Below are positions 1 through 9,017 of a stretch of DNA of 64,000 nt, in pieces. Origin of the DNA: Nocardia jiangxiensis NBRC 101359 (GTDB lineage Bacteria; Actinomycetota; Actinomycetes; Mycobacteriales; Mycobacteriaceae); NCBI RefSeq assembly GCF_000308615.1, contig NZ_BAGB01000076.1, positions 332,893 through 396,892 of the forward strand, read 5' to 3'. A program made the position numbers and the translations under genes. The notes under the pieces were generated by a model. The model saw nothing but the letters and a program-made list of their open reading frames with translations, was not told where the DNA came from and ran no database searches. How positions within the stretch are numbered: the stretch's first letter is position 1; every line of letters begins with the position of its first letter.

Positions 1-1098
1 CAGCGCCCGCGCCACACTCTCACCGAGCGAGGTCTTGCCGACACCCGGAGGGCCGACCAGCACCAGCACCGCGCCGGAGCCGCGTCCGCCGACCACCTCC
101 AGTCCGCGCGCGGCTCGCCGCGCCCGCACCGCCAGGTACTCGACCATGCGGTCCTTCACCTCGTCCAGGCCGTGGTGATCGGCGTCGAGAACTTCGCGCG
201 CGGCCGCAACATCGGTCGAATCGGTGGTTTTCACCGTCCACGGCAGTTCCAGCACGGTGTCCAGCCAGGTGCGGATCCAGCCCGCCTCCGGGCTCTGATC
301 GCTGCCGCGCTCGAGCCGGTCGACCTCGCGCAGCGCGGCGGTGCGGACCGTCTCGGGCAGATCCGCGTTCTCCACGCGGGTGCGGTAGTCGTCCGCGCCG
401 TCGGGTTCACCCTCGCCGAGCTCCTTGCGAATCGCGTTGAGCTGCTGGCGAAGCAGGAATTCGCGCTGAGACTTCTCCATCCCTTCGCGCACATCTTCAC
501 TGATCTTCTCCGCCACCTCGGCCTCGGCGATGTGGTCCTTGGTCCAGCCGATCAGCGTGGTGAGACGTGTTGTCACGTCCGGGGTTTCGAGTATCTCGCG
601 CTTCTGCTCATCGGTCAGGTACGGCGCGTACCCGGCCGAGTCGGCCAGCGCGGAGGGATCGGTCAGCCGGTTCACCGCGTCGATCACCTGCCACGCCTCG
701 CGACGTTGCAGTACCGAGACGACCAGCTTCTTGTATTCGGCGGCGAGTTCCTTGGTGCGGCCGTCGGCCTCGGGGATCTCGACCGGTTCGGCCTCGACCC
801 ACAGCGCCGCGCCCGGCCCGGTCACCCCGTGGCCGATCTTCGCGCGCCGCTCGGCCTTCAGGACCGCCGCCGGTGCGCCGCCGCGCATCCGTCCGACCTG
901 CTCGATCGTCGCCACCACGCCGAAGGACGCGTACCCCTCGGCCAGGCGCGGGGCGAGCAGCACGGCGTCGCGGCCCGCTGCCCGAGCGGCATCGATGGCG
1001 GCCTGCGCCGACTCGTCGAGCTCGATGGGCACCACCATGCCCGGCAGCACGATCGGATCGGTGAGGAACAGCACCGGCAAATTCTGTGGTGTAGTCAC
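1..1098 (-). CDS. lon: ATP-dependent protease Lon, N-terminal part (cut by window edge)
   Basis: First 366 codons of Lon, the cytosolic AAA+ serine protease that degrades misfolded and regulatory proteins. The translation opens with the Lon substrate-binding domain (start TTPQNLPVLFLTDPIVLPGM), continues through the helical linker (EGMEKSQREFLLRQQLNAIR) and reaches the Walker A motif GPPGVGKTS at about residues 347-355. The rest of the ATPase domain and the Ser-Lys protease domain lie beyond the left edge. The GTG start at 1098 is preceded by a good ribosome site (GGAAGGG). Two HspR-type inverted repeats lie directly upstream, so heat-shock repression by HspR is inferred, as known for lon in Streptomyces. 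Confidence 0.93.
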   Translation of the reverse strand, partial: MTTPQNLPVLFLTDPIVLPGMVVPIELDESAQAAIDAARAAGRDAVLLAPRLAEGYASFGVVATIEQVGRMRGGAPAAVLKAERRAKIGHGVTGPGAALWVEAEPVEIPEADGRTKELAAEYKKLVVSVLQRREAWQVIDAVNRLTDPSALADSAGYAPYLTDEQKREILETPDVTTRLTTLIGWTKDHIAEAEVAEKISEDVREGMEKSQREFLLRQQLNAIRKELGEGEPDGADDYRTRVENADLPETVRTAALREVDRLERGSDQSPEAGWIRTWLDTVLELPWTVKTTDSTDVAAAREVLDADHHGLDEVKDRMVEYLAVRARRAARGLEVVGGRGSGAVLVLVGPPGVGKTSLGESVARAL

Positions 1099-1114
1099 GT
1101 TCGACCCTTCCAAA

Positions 1115-1135
1115 GTTGAGCGATACCTACTCAAC
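1115..1135. promoter_or_regulatory. HAIR-like HspR operator, lon-proximal copy
   Basis: GTTGAGC, seven bases, ACTCAAC. This is the 7-7-7 architecture of the HAIR element (CTTGAGT-N7-ACTCAAG) bound by HspR in actinobacteria. It lies 17 bases upstream of the lon start and contains a -10-like TAGGTA on the minus strand, so a bound repressor would cover the promoter. Confidence 0.75.
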
Positions 1136-1199
1136 CCCGAGTCTTCCGGTTCTGTTCCGTTCTCGCGTTCACTGCTCGCGAACACGGACGCAACCCAAA

Positions 1200-1220
1200 G
1201 TTGAGCTTACTGCGCTCAAC
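1200..1220. promoter_or_regulatory. HAIR-like HspR operator, distal copy
   Basis: GTTGAGC, seven bases, GCTCAAC: a perfect inverted repeat of the same 21-base architecture, exactly 85 bases from the first copy. It lies between lon and the divergent tetR gene. Confidence 0.7.
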
Positions 1221-1356
1221 AACGACCGGTCGGAGATTGTTCCGATTCGAACATCCGAGCCGTGCAGACCGGCATCGCCGACGTCGCGGAACAGCGGCCG
1301 ATTCCTGCTCGGCACCGCAACCACATGAGCCCGCCTAGAGATATTAGGTTGGGGGT

Positions 1357-1932
1357 ATGTCCCCACGATCCGGCCTGACGACAGAACGTGTGGTGCGGGG
1401 TGCCGCCGAGTTGGCCGACGAGATCGGCTTCGAGAAACTCACCCTCTCGGCGGTCGCGCGGAAATTCGGGGTGAAGGATCCGAGTCTGTACGTCCACGTG
1501 CGCAATCTGCACGATCTGCGAGTTCGGGTGGCGCTGCTGGCCAGTGCGGAGTTGAACGAACGGATCGGGGCGGCGGTCGCGGGACGCTCCGGGCGCGATG
1601 CACTCATCGCCTTCGCGGACGCGTACCGGTCCTATGTGCTCGATCATCCGGAACGTTATGCGGCAACACAGATTCGGATGGATCCGGCCGAGGTGGGCCA
1701 GGACCCCGCACTGCTGCGCAGTATCGAACTCACCGCTGCGGTGCTGCGCGGTTACGACCTGGACGAGACCGCGGGTCTGGACGCGGCTCGCTTGTTGCGC
1801 AGCACTTTTCACGGCTTCGCCACGCTCGAGGCGTCCGGCGGATTCGCGCACTCCCGCCCCGCCGCCGACTCCTGGCCGCACATCGTCGACGCGCTGCACC
1901 ACACCCTGTCGCACTGGCCGTCCCAGGACTGA
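1357..1932 (+). CDS. TetR/AcrR family transcriptional regulator
   Basis: 191-residue one-component regulator. Residues about 8-55 form the TetR helix-turn-helix (VVRGAAELADEIGFEKLTLS followed by VARKFGVKDPSLYVHVRNLHDL). The C-terminal half (FHGFATLEASGGF) resembles the WHG-type TetR ligand domain. The ATG follows a TTGGGGGT stretch and may be nearly leaderless. It is divergent from lon and runs toward the membrane-protein and PrsW pair, which it could control. Ligand unknown. Confidence 0.85.
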   Translation: MSPRSGLTTERVVRGAAELADEIGFEKLTLSAVARKFGVKDPSLYVHVRNLHDLRVRVALLASAELNERIGAAVAGRSGRDALIAFADAYRSYVLDHPERYAATQIRMDPAEVGQDPALLRSIELTAAVLRGYDLDETAGLDAARLLRSTFHGFATLEASGGFAHSRPAADSWPHIVDALHHTLSHWPSQD

Positions 1933-2019
1933 CCGCGCCGCCGCGTGTCGTGTTGCTCCTGGTCACCTCGCGTATTTACTTCTATCGTTGGCAGCGGTGC
2001 CGGTCGCCGGGAGGGTGGG

Positions 2020-2568
2020 GTGCGCCGAGAGGAGCGGGCGTTGGGCGCAGCACGGGACTGGCGACGAGCCGGGGCGATCCTCGGGATCGTGGGGGTGCTC
2101 ATCGTGGTCCCCGCGGTACTGACCGCGCTGGTCCCGACCCGGGAGACGCCGGTGACCCACGGCACGACGATCCGTCTCACCGCACCGGGCCGAACACCCG
2201 ACACGATCGAGTTCTCCGGCGTGGACGGCTGGCAGCAGCGGCCGACCGGCGACCGCACGACCGCGGTCCTGGACGGACCGAACGGCCGGATCCTGCTGGT
2301 GAGCGTCGTCAACGGGGTCACCGATTTCGATGCCGCGGCGCAGTGGCGGCGAAAAGTGCTGGGGGCACAGGCATTTCCGGTGCGCGAGGACGGCGGGAAG
2401 GTCGCCAACACGTACGGATTCACCGGACCGACCTGCCGGGGCGAGACGCGTGCGGGCGTGTGCGCGATTCTCGGTAATCACAATCTCGCGGTATCGATGC
2501 TGCTCAGCGGGACCGATATCGACGCCGATCTCCAGCCGATCGTGTACTCGCTGCGGGTCACGTCATGA
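2020..2568 (+). CDS. Single-pass membrane protein upstream of PrsW protease
   Basis: Unrecognised protein of about 182 residues: a basic N-terminus, one membrane segment (AILGIVGVLIVVPAVLTALV) and an exported domain of about 140 residues with a cysteine pair (PTCRGETRAGVCAIL). The GTG at 2020 has a GGGAGGG ribosome site; a TTG at 2041 behind GAGAGGAG is an equally good alternative start. Its last codons overlap the PrsW start by four bases (ATGA), so the two are translationally coupled. This makes it a candidate substrate or partner of the protease, which is inference only. Confidence 0.7.
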   Translation: MRREERALGAARDWRRAGAILGIVGVLIVVPAVLTALVPTRETPVTHGTTIRLTAPGRTPDTIEFSGVDGWQQRPTGDRTTAVLDGPNGRILLVSVVNGVTDFDAAAQWRRKVLGAQAFPVREDGGKVANTYGFTGPTCRGETRAGVCAILGNHNLAVSMLLSGTDIDADLQPIVYSLRVTS

Positions 2569-3644
2569 GCTGGTTCCGGCCGCGTTCGGCGCTGTGGTGG
2601 ACGTACTGCCTGATCTGCCTGGGCGGATCGATCGCACTGGTGCTGCAACTGCTCCCGGCCGCGCTGCTCACCTGGTCCGGCATCCTGGTCGGAGTGCCGT
2701 TCATGGTGGTGACGCTGCTGGTGGTCGCCGCACTCCTGGCGTGGCTGGACCTGTTCCGCGACCACGTGCGAATCCGCGTCGCGCTCGCGATGGGCTTCGT
2801 GTGGGGCGCCCTGGCCGGGCCCGGGATCGCGATCTTCGGCAACGACAACGTCATTCACGCCATCGCGAATCTCGCCGGTGACGCGTTCGCGGTGGACTGG
2901 CAGGCCCCGATCTCGGCCTCGATCATCGAGGAGGGCATCAAGGGCACCGGGGTTCTGGCGGTCGCCTGGCTGTTCCGGTCGCAGCTGAGCAGACCCATGC
3001 ACGGGCTGCTGCTCGGCGGATTCACCGGACTCGGATTCCAGCTCACCGAGGACGCCACCTACCAGGCCAATGCCGGATTGCAGTCCGCGCAAGGCGATCT
3101 CGGCACCGCGCTGCTGGTGGCAATTCTGCGGCTGCTGACCGGCGTCACCTCGCACTGGATGCTCACCGGGATCGCCGGGATCGGCATCGTCACCGCGGTC
3201 GGCGCGTCCGGCTGGTCGCGCGGTCGGCGCGCGGCGGCCCTGGTGGTGTTCTATCTGCTCGGCGCCGCAATGCATTTCGGCTGGGACGCGCCGATGTCGG
3301 GCAGTACCGGATTCGGCAGCGTCGTGCGCCGGACCATGCTGTATGTCGTCATATTCATCGCGGTCTACCTGTGGGTGGTCCGCATCGAAACGCGCTGGTT
3401 CCGATCGGTGGTCGACTGGGCGGTCGCACAGCATCTCGCCCCGCCCGACGAACTGAACACGCTGATCTCCCGCCGCAGCAGACGGCAGGCCCGGCGCGCA
3501 TTGCGTCTGCCGCACCGGATCGCGGTGTTGCGCCGACACGAACTACTGGATTGGGTGCAGATCGTGGATGCCCGGCTGACCGGTACCGACGGTGCGATAC
3601 TCGGAGGGTCCGCCGGGCCCGCCATCGATCACGGAACCGGCTGA
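2565..3644 (+). CDS. PrsW-family intramembrane metalloprotease
   Basis: 359-residue polytopic membrane protein of the PrsW family, which does site-1 cleavage of anti-sigma factors in Bacillus and belongs to the CAAX-protease superfamily. Signature residues are present: the EE pair in IIEEGIK (E122, E123), His197 in TSHWM and His237/Asp241 in MHFGWD, all next to hydrophobic segments. It has at least seven probable membrane helices and a basic cytoplasmic C-terminal tail of about 90 residues. It starts inside the stop of the preceding single-pass protein. No sigma/anti-sigma pair is adjacent, so the substrate is unknown. Confidence 0.85.
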   Translation: MSWFRPRSALWWTYCLICLGGSIALVLQLLPAALLTWSGILVGVPFMVVTLLVVAALLAWLDLFRDHVRIRVALAMGFVWGALAGPGIAIFGNDNVIHAIANLAGDAFAVDWQAPISASIIEEGIKGTGVLAVAWLFRSQLSRPMHGLLLGGFTGLGFQLTEDATYQANAGLQSAQGDLGTALLVAILRLLTGVTSHWMLTGIAGIGIVTAVGASGWSRGRRAAALVVFYLLGAAMHFGWDAPMSGSTGFGSVVRRTMLYVVIFIAVYLWVVRIETRWFRSVVDWAVAQHLAPPDELNTLISRRSRRQARRALRLPHRIAVLRRHELLDWVQIVDARLTGTDGAILGGSAGPAIDHGTG

Positions 3645-3686
3645 GGCCGAGCGCACCACCGACAACCGACCCGCGAGGAGTGGACG

Positions 3687-4691
3687 ATGCTGGCAGCGCG
3701 ACTGCATCTGGGACCCGAACGTCATCTGTCACTCGACGAGGTGCCCGTTCCCGAACCCGGCCCGGATCAAGTACTGATCGAGGTGGCCGCGGCGGGGGTG
3801 TGCCTGTCCGACGTCCATCTGATCGACGGCACCCTGACTCCGCTGTTCCTGGATGGTGACGTGGTCACCCTGGGTCACGAGGTCGCCGGGACGGTGCACA
3901 CGCTGGGCCCGGGGGTGACCGCGGCGAAGGTGGGCGACCGGGTACTGCTGCAGGCCGGTGAGCAGCGCAACGGCGCGGTGTTCACCCGCGGCGTCGACTA
4001 CGACGGCGGCTGGGCCGAATACACCCTCGCCCGCGTCGACACCCTGGTCCCGATTCCCGACGATCTGCCCTTCGAACAGGCCTGTTTCATCCCGGACGCG
4101 GTGTCCACACCGTGGGCGGCGATCACCGCGACCGCACAGGTGCGCCCGGCCGAACCGGTCGGCGTCTGGGGTGTGGGCGGCCTGGGCGCACACGGCGTAC
4201 AACTGCTGCGGCTGATGGGCGCGGCGCCGATCATCGCGATCGACCCGCTGTCCGCCGCACGGGAACGCGCCCTCGAATTCGGCGCTGACCTGGCGTTGGA
4301 CTCGGCCGATCCCGACCTGCGCAGCCAGGTCTTCGCCGCGACGAGCGGTACCGGACTGGCCGCGGCCTTCGACTTCGCCGGCGTTGCCGCGGTCCGCGAA
4401 CAGGCGATCATCTGCCTCGGACCGGGTGGACGCCTGGTGCTGGTCGGGCTGACCGACAAACCGATCACCATCACCGGCGGCACCGCGTTCAGCTTCTTCG
4501 GGCAGCAGTTGCGCGGACACTACGGCTCGACCCCCGAACACGTCACCGAACTGGTCAAACTCCAGCGCCTGCACCGGGTGGACTTCGCCCGGTCGGTCAG
4601 CGCAGTACTGCCGCTGGCCGACGCCCCGAAAGCGGTGGCCGAACTGGAGTCCAAACAGGGCAACCCCATCCGAATCGTGCTGAATCCCTAG
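3687..4691 (+). CDS. Zinc-type alcohol dehydrogenase, MDR superfamily
   Basis: 334-residue medium-chain dehydrogenase/reductase: N-terminal GroES-like catalytic domain and C-terminal Rossmann domain with the nucleotide motif GVGGLGAHG near residue 165. The catalytic zinc ligands are visible as Cys in AGVCLSD and His-Glu in LGHEVAG. The four-cysteine structural zinc lobe is absent, as in shorter MDR subgroups. The ATG at 3687 has a GAGGAG ribosome site. It probably oxidises an alcohol or reduces an aldehyde with NAD(P)(H); the substrate cannot be told. Confidence 0.85.
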   Translation: MLAARLHLGPERHLSLDEVPVPEPGPDQVLIEVAAAGVCLSDVHLIDGTLTPLFLDGDVVTLGHEVAGTVHTLGPGVTAAKVGDRVLLQAGEQRNGAVFTRGVDYDGGWAEYTLARVDTLVPIPDDLPFEQACFIPDAVSTPWAAITATAQVRPAEPVGVWGVGGLGAHGVQLLRLMGAAPIIAIDPLSAARERALEFGADLALDSADPDLRSQVFAATSGTGLAAAFDFAGVAAVREQAIICLGPGGRLVLVGLTDKPITITGGTAFSFFGQQLRGHYGSTPEHVTELVKLQRLHRVDFARSVSAVLPLADAPKAVAELESKQGNPIRIVLNP

Positions 4692-4751
4692 TATGAGAGG
4701 GTTGGTGCCTCGAGATATCAGCACCGGTACCGCATAAGGGGGCCCCAGACG

Positions 4752-6107
4752 ATGACGTCACTCGGCAGCGGGGTGTTCATCGACTGGGAGAACCTGACCC
4801 ACCAGTCCAAACTGGTCGTCGATCTGATCAGCTTCTCGATCTTCAGCGGCGTCGCGGGCTGGCTCACCAACTGGACCGGCGTACTGATGTTGTTCTGGCC
4901 GTTGCAGTTCCGCGGTATCCGCGTGCCGGGCCTCAAGGTGCTCTACCCGTACTTCCCGCGCCGGGTGCAGGTGCTGCCGACGTTCTCCGGCGACGGCAGC
5001 CGCATCGGTTTCCAGGGATTCATCCCCGCCCGCGCGGAGAAGATGGCCAGTATCTGCGTGGATATGGCGATCATGCGGATCGGCAGTCCCCGGGACTTCA
5101 TCCACGAACTGGATCTGCAGGGCATCGCGGACTACATCGCCGAGGTCGCCCGCCCACAGCTGCCCGAACTGGTCGACAGCGTCATGCAGCGGGAGAATCC
5201 GGAGCTGTGGCGGGCGGTCCCGCGCGCGGCTCGCCAGCTGCTGTATCAGCGGGTGGAGCGGGAACTGCCCACGATGTGCCGCCGGGCGTTCGAGCAGCTC
5301 GGGGACAATGTCGATCAGCTGATCGATATCAAGATCTTCGTCATCCGCTATCTGCGCGAGAATCCGCACATCCTCAAGGATCTGACCACCACGATCGCCG
5401 CGCCGGAGCTGAAGTTCATGGTGCGCATCGGCCTGCTGGGCGCGCCGTTCGGACTCCTGCTGGCGCTGGGCATGTATGTGCACGACAACGCTCCGGTGCT
5501 GAACCTGATCCCGGGCTGGTTGATCATCCTGGCCGTGACGGCGGCGATCGGTGTGCTGGTGAACGTCATCGCGATCAAGATGGTGTTCGAACCGGGCGAT
5601 CCGCAGCCACGCTACAAATATCTGTGGAAGCAGGCGCTGCTGGCCAAACGGCAGCCGCAGGCCGCGGGCGATCTGGCGCACATTCTCGCCTATCAGGTGC
5701 TCACGCTGCCGAATCTGGCCAACGAACTGCTCGCCGGTCCCAACGGCGACAAGACGTATCAGATCGTGGAGACGCTGATCTCGGATGAGATCCACCGGCA
5801 GCTCGGCCCGACCACCGGCATGGTGCGAGTCGCGTTCGGCCGCAGGCAGTTCGACAATCTGAAGGTGGGTGCGGCCGGCGCCGCGGTGGGCCTGGCCCCG
5901 ACTCTGGTGGCGGACGAGGAGTTCGCGCTGGAGCAGGCGAAGAAGATCGACGATTTCGCCGCGCGCAAACTGCAGCAGCTCACCCCGGGCGAGTTCATGG
6001 AGATGTTCTACGCCTCGGTCGAGCAGGACGCCTGGCTGCTGTATCTGCACGGTGCGGCGCTGGGGCTGGTCGTGGGCGCGGTGCACATGGTGCTGTTCGG
6101 CTGGTAG
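4752..6107 (+). CDS. DUF445 family membrane protein
   Basis: 451 residues. An N-terminal membrane segment with the family-typical pattern (SGVAGWLTNWTGVLMLFWPL), a long soluble helical middle (about residues 75-210), a pair of membrane helices near 225-275 and a final hydrophobic segment (LHGAALGLVVGAVHMVLFGW). This is the DUF445 layout of a membrane-anchored helical protein of unknown function. The ATG follows an AAGGGGG ribosome site. Confidence 0.85.
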   Translation: MTSLGSGVFIDWENLTHQSKLVVDLISFSIFSGVAGWLTNWTGVLMLFWPLQFRGIRVPGLKVLYPYFPRRVQVLPTFSGDGSRIGFQGFIPARAEKMASICVDMAIMRIGSPRDFIHELDLQGIADYIAEVARPQLPELVDSVMQRENPELWRAVPRAARQLLYQRVERELPTMCRRAFEQLGDNVDQLIDIKIFVIRYLRENPHILKDLTTTIAAPELKFMVRIGLLGAPFGLLLALGMYVHDNAPVLNLIPGWLIILAVTAAIGVLVNVIAIKMVFEPGDPQPRYKYLWKQALLAKRQPQAAGDLAHILAYQVLTLPNLANELLAGPNGDKTYQIVETLISDEIHRQLGPTTGMVRVAFGRRQFDNLKVGAAGAAVGLAPTLVADEEFALEQAKKIDDFAARKLQQLTPGEFMEMFYASVEQDAWLLYLHGAALGLVVGAVHMVLFGW

Positions 6108-6149
6108 CCCGAACCGTTTCGTTGGCGGCGGGCTCCTCTCGCTCGATAA

Positions 6150-6165
6150 CAAGCACGCATGCTTG
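6150..6165. promoter_or_regulatory. Inverted repeat in promoter region
   Basis: CAAGCA, four bases, TGCTTG, in an AT-richer stretch 23 bases before the next gene's start. Position and symmetry suit a repressor operator; the regulator is unknown. Confidence 0.35.
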
Positions 6166-6187
6166 CATTTTTCCGAGGTTGTTTGCC

Positions 6188-6991
6188 ATGCTGAACCGCA
6201 TGGTCGACGTGGCAGCACTGCTGGAGGACTTCGCGGCGGAATGCGCGGATCTGGACCGGATCCTCGGACCGCTGCCCGCGGCGGAGTGGTCGCGCGCCAC
6301 ACCCGCGCCCGGCTGGACCATCTCCCATCAGATCGCCCATCTGACCTGGACGGACGACGTCGCCAGCCTCTCCGCGACCGATGACGCGGCATTCGCCGAA
6401 CTGGTTCTGGCAGCATTGCCGCGGGCGGCGACCTTCGTCGACGAAGCCGCGGCCGAGGCCGCTACGACCCCGCCGGGCGAGCTGCTCGAGCGCTGGCGGC
6501 GTGGTCGCGCCGCACTGGCCGAGGCCCTGCTCGCGGTGCCCGCGGGGACGAAGCTGAGCTGGTTCGGGCCGCCGATGAGCCCGGCGTCCATGGTCACCGC
6601 GCGACTGATGGAGACCTGGGCGCACGGGCAGGACGTCGCCGATGCGCTCGGCGTGACCCGCACCCCGACCGCGCGACTGCGCACCATCGCCCACATCGGT
6701 GTGCGCACCAGGAATTTCGCGTACGCGGTGCACGACCGGCCCGTTCCCGCCGAGGAGTTCCGCGTCGAGCTGACCGCGCCGGACGGCACGGTGTGGAGCT
6801 GGGGGCCGGAATCGGCGAGTCAGCGCGTCACGGGACCGGCGGTGGATTTCTGTCTGCGGGTGACGCAGCGGCGGCATCTGGACGATCTGGCGCTCGAGGC
6901 GACCGGTGCGGATGCGCGGGAATGGCTCACGATCGCACAGGCATTCGCGGGGCCCGCGGGCTCGGGACGTACGGCGGGACAGTTCGCCTGA
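6188..6991 (+). CDS. TIGR03084 family metal-binding (mycothiol-enzyme fold) protein
   Basis: 267 residues. The first 200 residues have the DinB/maleylpyruvate-isomerase fold: LLEDFAAECADLDRIL, then GWTISHQIAHLTWTDD with a metal-ligand His, and later METWAHGQDVADALG. These give the three-histidine site used by mycothiol-dependent enzymes. It matches the actinobacterial TIGR03084 subgroup, whose reaction is unproven. The ATG at 6188 lies 10 bases after GAGG. A short palindrome sits just upstream. Confidence 0.8.
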   Translation: MLNRMVDVAALLEDFAAECADLDRILGPLPAAEWSRATPAPGWTISHQIAHLTWTDDVASLSATDDAAFAELVLAALPRAATFVDEAAAEAATTPPGELLERWRRGRAALAEALLAVPAGTKLSWFGPPMSPASMVTARLMETWAHGQDVADALGVTRTPTARLRTIAHIGVRTRNFAYAVHDRPVPAEEFRVELTAPDGTVWSWGPESASQRVTGPAVDFCLRVTQRRHLDDLALEATGADAREWLTIAQAFAGPAGSGRTAGQFA

Positions 6992-7319
6992 ATCGGTGAC
7001 GACGCTGGTGCGGCGGCCGATGGAGCGGGCGAGCGCCAACTCGAGATTCGCCGTGGCTGATGCCCGACCGGACGCCGTTGGCCGGAGGTCTCTGTGTTGG
7101 CAGTCGAAGCGGACGCTCGCCAGCTGATTCCCTGATTACCCGTTCGATCCGACCCGGAAACGTCGCGGCGAGACATTCTCCCGGAATGCACGACCTGTGA
7201 TCTTCACCTCCACGTTCCGAATCGGTAACTCGCGACGCAGTAACCTGGACAAGCGTACGACTTTCAACGGTGCGGGTCGGCGCGGCAGGGGAGGACCAGG
7301 ACAGGGAGAGGTACGCACC
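6992..7319. other. Intergenic region
   Basis: 328 bases with no credible gene in any frame. The right end carries a strong ribosome site (GGGAGAGG) for the next gene; no terminator-like hairpin was recognised. Confidence 0.6.
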
Positions 7320-7988
7320 GTGACATCGCAGATCCTCCGGCACACCGCCGTCGTGCTCGCCGGTATGGCCAGCATCGGATTCACCGTGGCGGCGGGAACG
7401 TACGTCGTCAACCAGATGGGCGCCGATCAGCACGAGGCCGCCGGAACCCCGCAACCGGAAGCCGGTGCGGCCGATCCGATTCCGCCGCTGTCGCAACCTT
7501 CGACCGAACCGGACGTTCAACGAACGTCCACCGCCGCAGTGCGATTCATCGCGGAGACCCGCGAGCTGCCCGTCGCCATTCAGGTCCACCGGCCCATCGC
7601 GGCCGTCCCGGCGCCCGCCCTGCCGAGCATCCCGGCCACCGCGGCCGTGCGCGCGGACGCCGATCCGAGCGCCCGTCTGCCGCTGCTCGGCGACCTCTAC
7701 ATCGGCGCGAATCTGACCAGTCCCCAACCTGATTCGCTGTCGATAACCCTCGACACGAATCTGTTCGCCCCGCTGACCGACGCCGCCGCCCCCGGCAGCA
7801 CCCGGCTCCGCACCGACCTGGACGTCCGGCACGGCCAGATCACCCTCGCGGTGTCCGACCCCTCGCTGGGTAGCCGATCGGTCCAGATGTCGCCCCGTCA
7901 CGCCGATCGGGCCACGCCCGACCCGGACGCCGATATCGCGAACCCCGCGCAATCCACACTCCCGGATCACGAACTCGCTGCCACGTAG
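7320..7988 (+). CDS. Exported or membrane-anchored protein of unknown function
   Basis: 222 residues from a GTG start behind GGGAGAGG. It has one N-terminal hydrophobic segment (TAVVLAGMASIGFTVAAGTY), a Pro/Ala/Thr-rich spacer (about residues 40-120) and a C-terminal part with alternating polar and hydrophobic residues that could be beta-strand (LYIGANLTSPQPDSLSITLD). No family was recognised. The gene stands alone. Confidence 0.65.
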   Translation: MTSQILRHTAVVLAGMASIGFTVAAGTYVVNQMGADQHEAAGTPQPEAGAADPIPPLSQPSTEPDVQRTSTAAVRFIAETRELPVAIQVHRPIAAVPAPALPSIPATAAVRADADPSARLPLLGDLYIGANLTSPQPDSLSITLDTNLFAPLTDAAAPGSTRLRTDLDVRHGQITLAVSDPSLGSRSVQMSPRHADRATPDPDADIANPAQSTLPDHELAAT

Positions 7989-8485
7989 CGACGAACCCGC
8001 CGGTCGTCGCATACCCATTGCGATCAGTCGTCGAAGTGACACTGCCGCTTCATCTTCCGGGAGTAGTGCAAGTTCGTCATCCGGCGATTGCATCCCCCGG
8101 CACTACACGTAGCCGAATACCCACGTCGCACCGCAACCCCACAGCGGTCGGCGAATACCCCAGGGCGGCAGCGCCGTACGAGTCGACCAGCTCGGAACCG
8201 GTAGTAGCGCAATCACGTACGGGCACCGGCCCCTTTGCGAAACCCCCTCCCGGCCCAATCACCCTGCGGCGCAACGCAGGGACTCCCAATGTTTCACGAT
8301 GAACAATGACCGCGAGCCCAGACCGGAGTGTGCGAGGTTGCCTGTTGCGACGCTCGGGTAGTCCGATGATCATGGGCGAAGCACATCCTCGCCACGCTCC
8401 GGCTTCCGAGCCATCTGCCGATAACCGTTCAATAAAGAGGATATCTGTAGTATTTTTATCGGCAGCCGTGGAACAGGGAGCGCCT
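7989..8485. other. Intergenic region
   Basis: 497 bases. No supported gene; short open frames here lack ribosome sites and coding-like composition. It contains a small hairpin (8262-8281) and, at 8428-8460, an AT-rich stretch with a -10-like TAGTAT that probably drives the next gene. Confidence 0.55.
8262..8281. terminator. Small GC-rich hairpin
   Basis: CCCTGCG, six bases, CGCAGGG. A 7-bp perfect stem without a U-tract, 270 bases after the preceding gene; possibly a weak terminator. Confidence 0.35.
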
Positions 8486-9007
8486 ATGGGCCACATCAAG
8501 TACGCGAGCGACGTCGGAGCACCGGTGGAGGTCGCGTTCACGTATACGGACACTCCGATGTTCGTGCCGGAGTGGATGGTCGGCATCGCAACCTTCGAAC
8601 CGGCCGACGACGCCGGTTACGGGTCCGGAGCCGTCTACGCCGCGACACTGCGGCTGGGCCTGTGGCACCCCACGGTCGAGTGTGAGATCACGCAGTACCG
8701 CCCGAACGCGGTCATCGGATACACACTGCGCAGGCGCCGCTCGGGGAAGGCGGCGCCTGCGGACTCCGACCCGGCCCACACCCCTGCCGAATGGTGCACG
8801 ATGACCCTGCATTTCGACCCGCTCGGCTATGGCCGCACCGTGCTGACCTCGGAAATCGAGTACCCCCAGGCGCATCGACTGCCCGGCCGCCTCTGCGCCC
8901 CGTCGGTGCAGGCGACCCTGCGCTGGGCGCTGCGTCGCACCGAATCTCAATTGCGAAGAGCTATAGAGGAATTCCACGGTACAGATCTTGTCGGCCGGAT
9001 TGCGTAG
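8486..9007 (+). CDS. SRPBCC (START-like) family protein
   Basis: 173 residues. It starts MGHIKYASDVGAPVEVAFTY, the usual first strand and helix of polyketide-cyclase/SRPBCC folds, with a later WHPTVECEITQYRPNAVIGY strand pair and a C-terminal helix (RWALRRTESQLRRAIEEF). Such proteins bind hydrophobic ligands in a closed cavity. The ATG follows CAGGGAG. Its end lies 10 bases before rnhA, so they may be cotranscribed. Ligand unknown. Confidence 0.7.
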   Translation: MGHIKYASDVGAPVEVAFTYTDTPMFVPEWMVGIATFEPADDAGYGSGAVYAATLRLGLWHPTVECEITQYRPNAVIGYTLRRRRSGKAAPADSDPAHTPAEWCTMTLHFDPLGYGRTVLTSEIEYPQAHRLPGRLCAPSVQATLRWALRRTESQLRRAIEEFHGTDLVGRIA

Positions 9008-9017
9008 GGTACCTGCC

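Noticed and set aside
4704..4725. Small inverted repeat GGTGC/GCACC before the DUF445 gene
   Set aside because: Five-base arms in GC-rich DNA are expected by chance.
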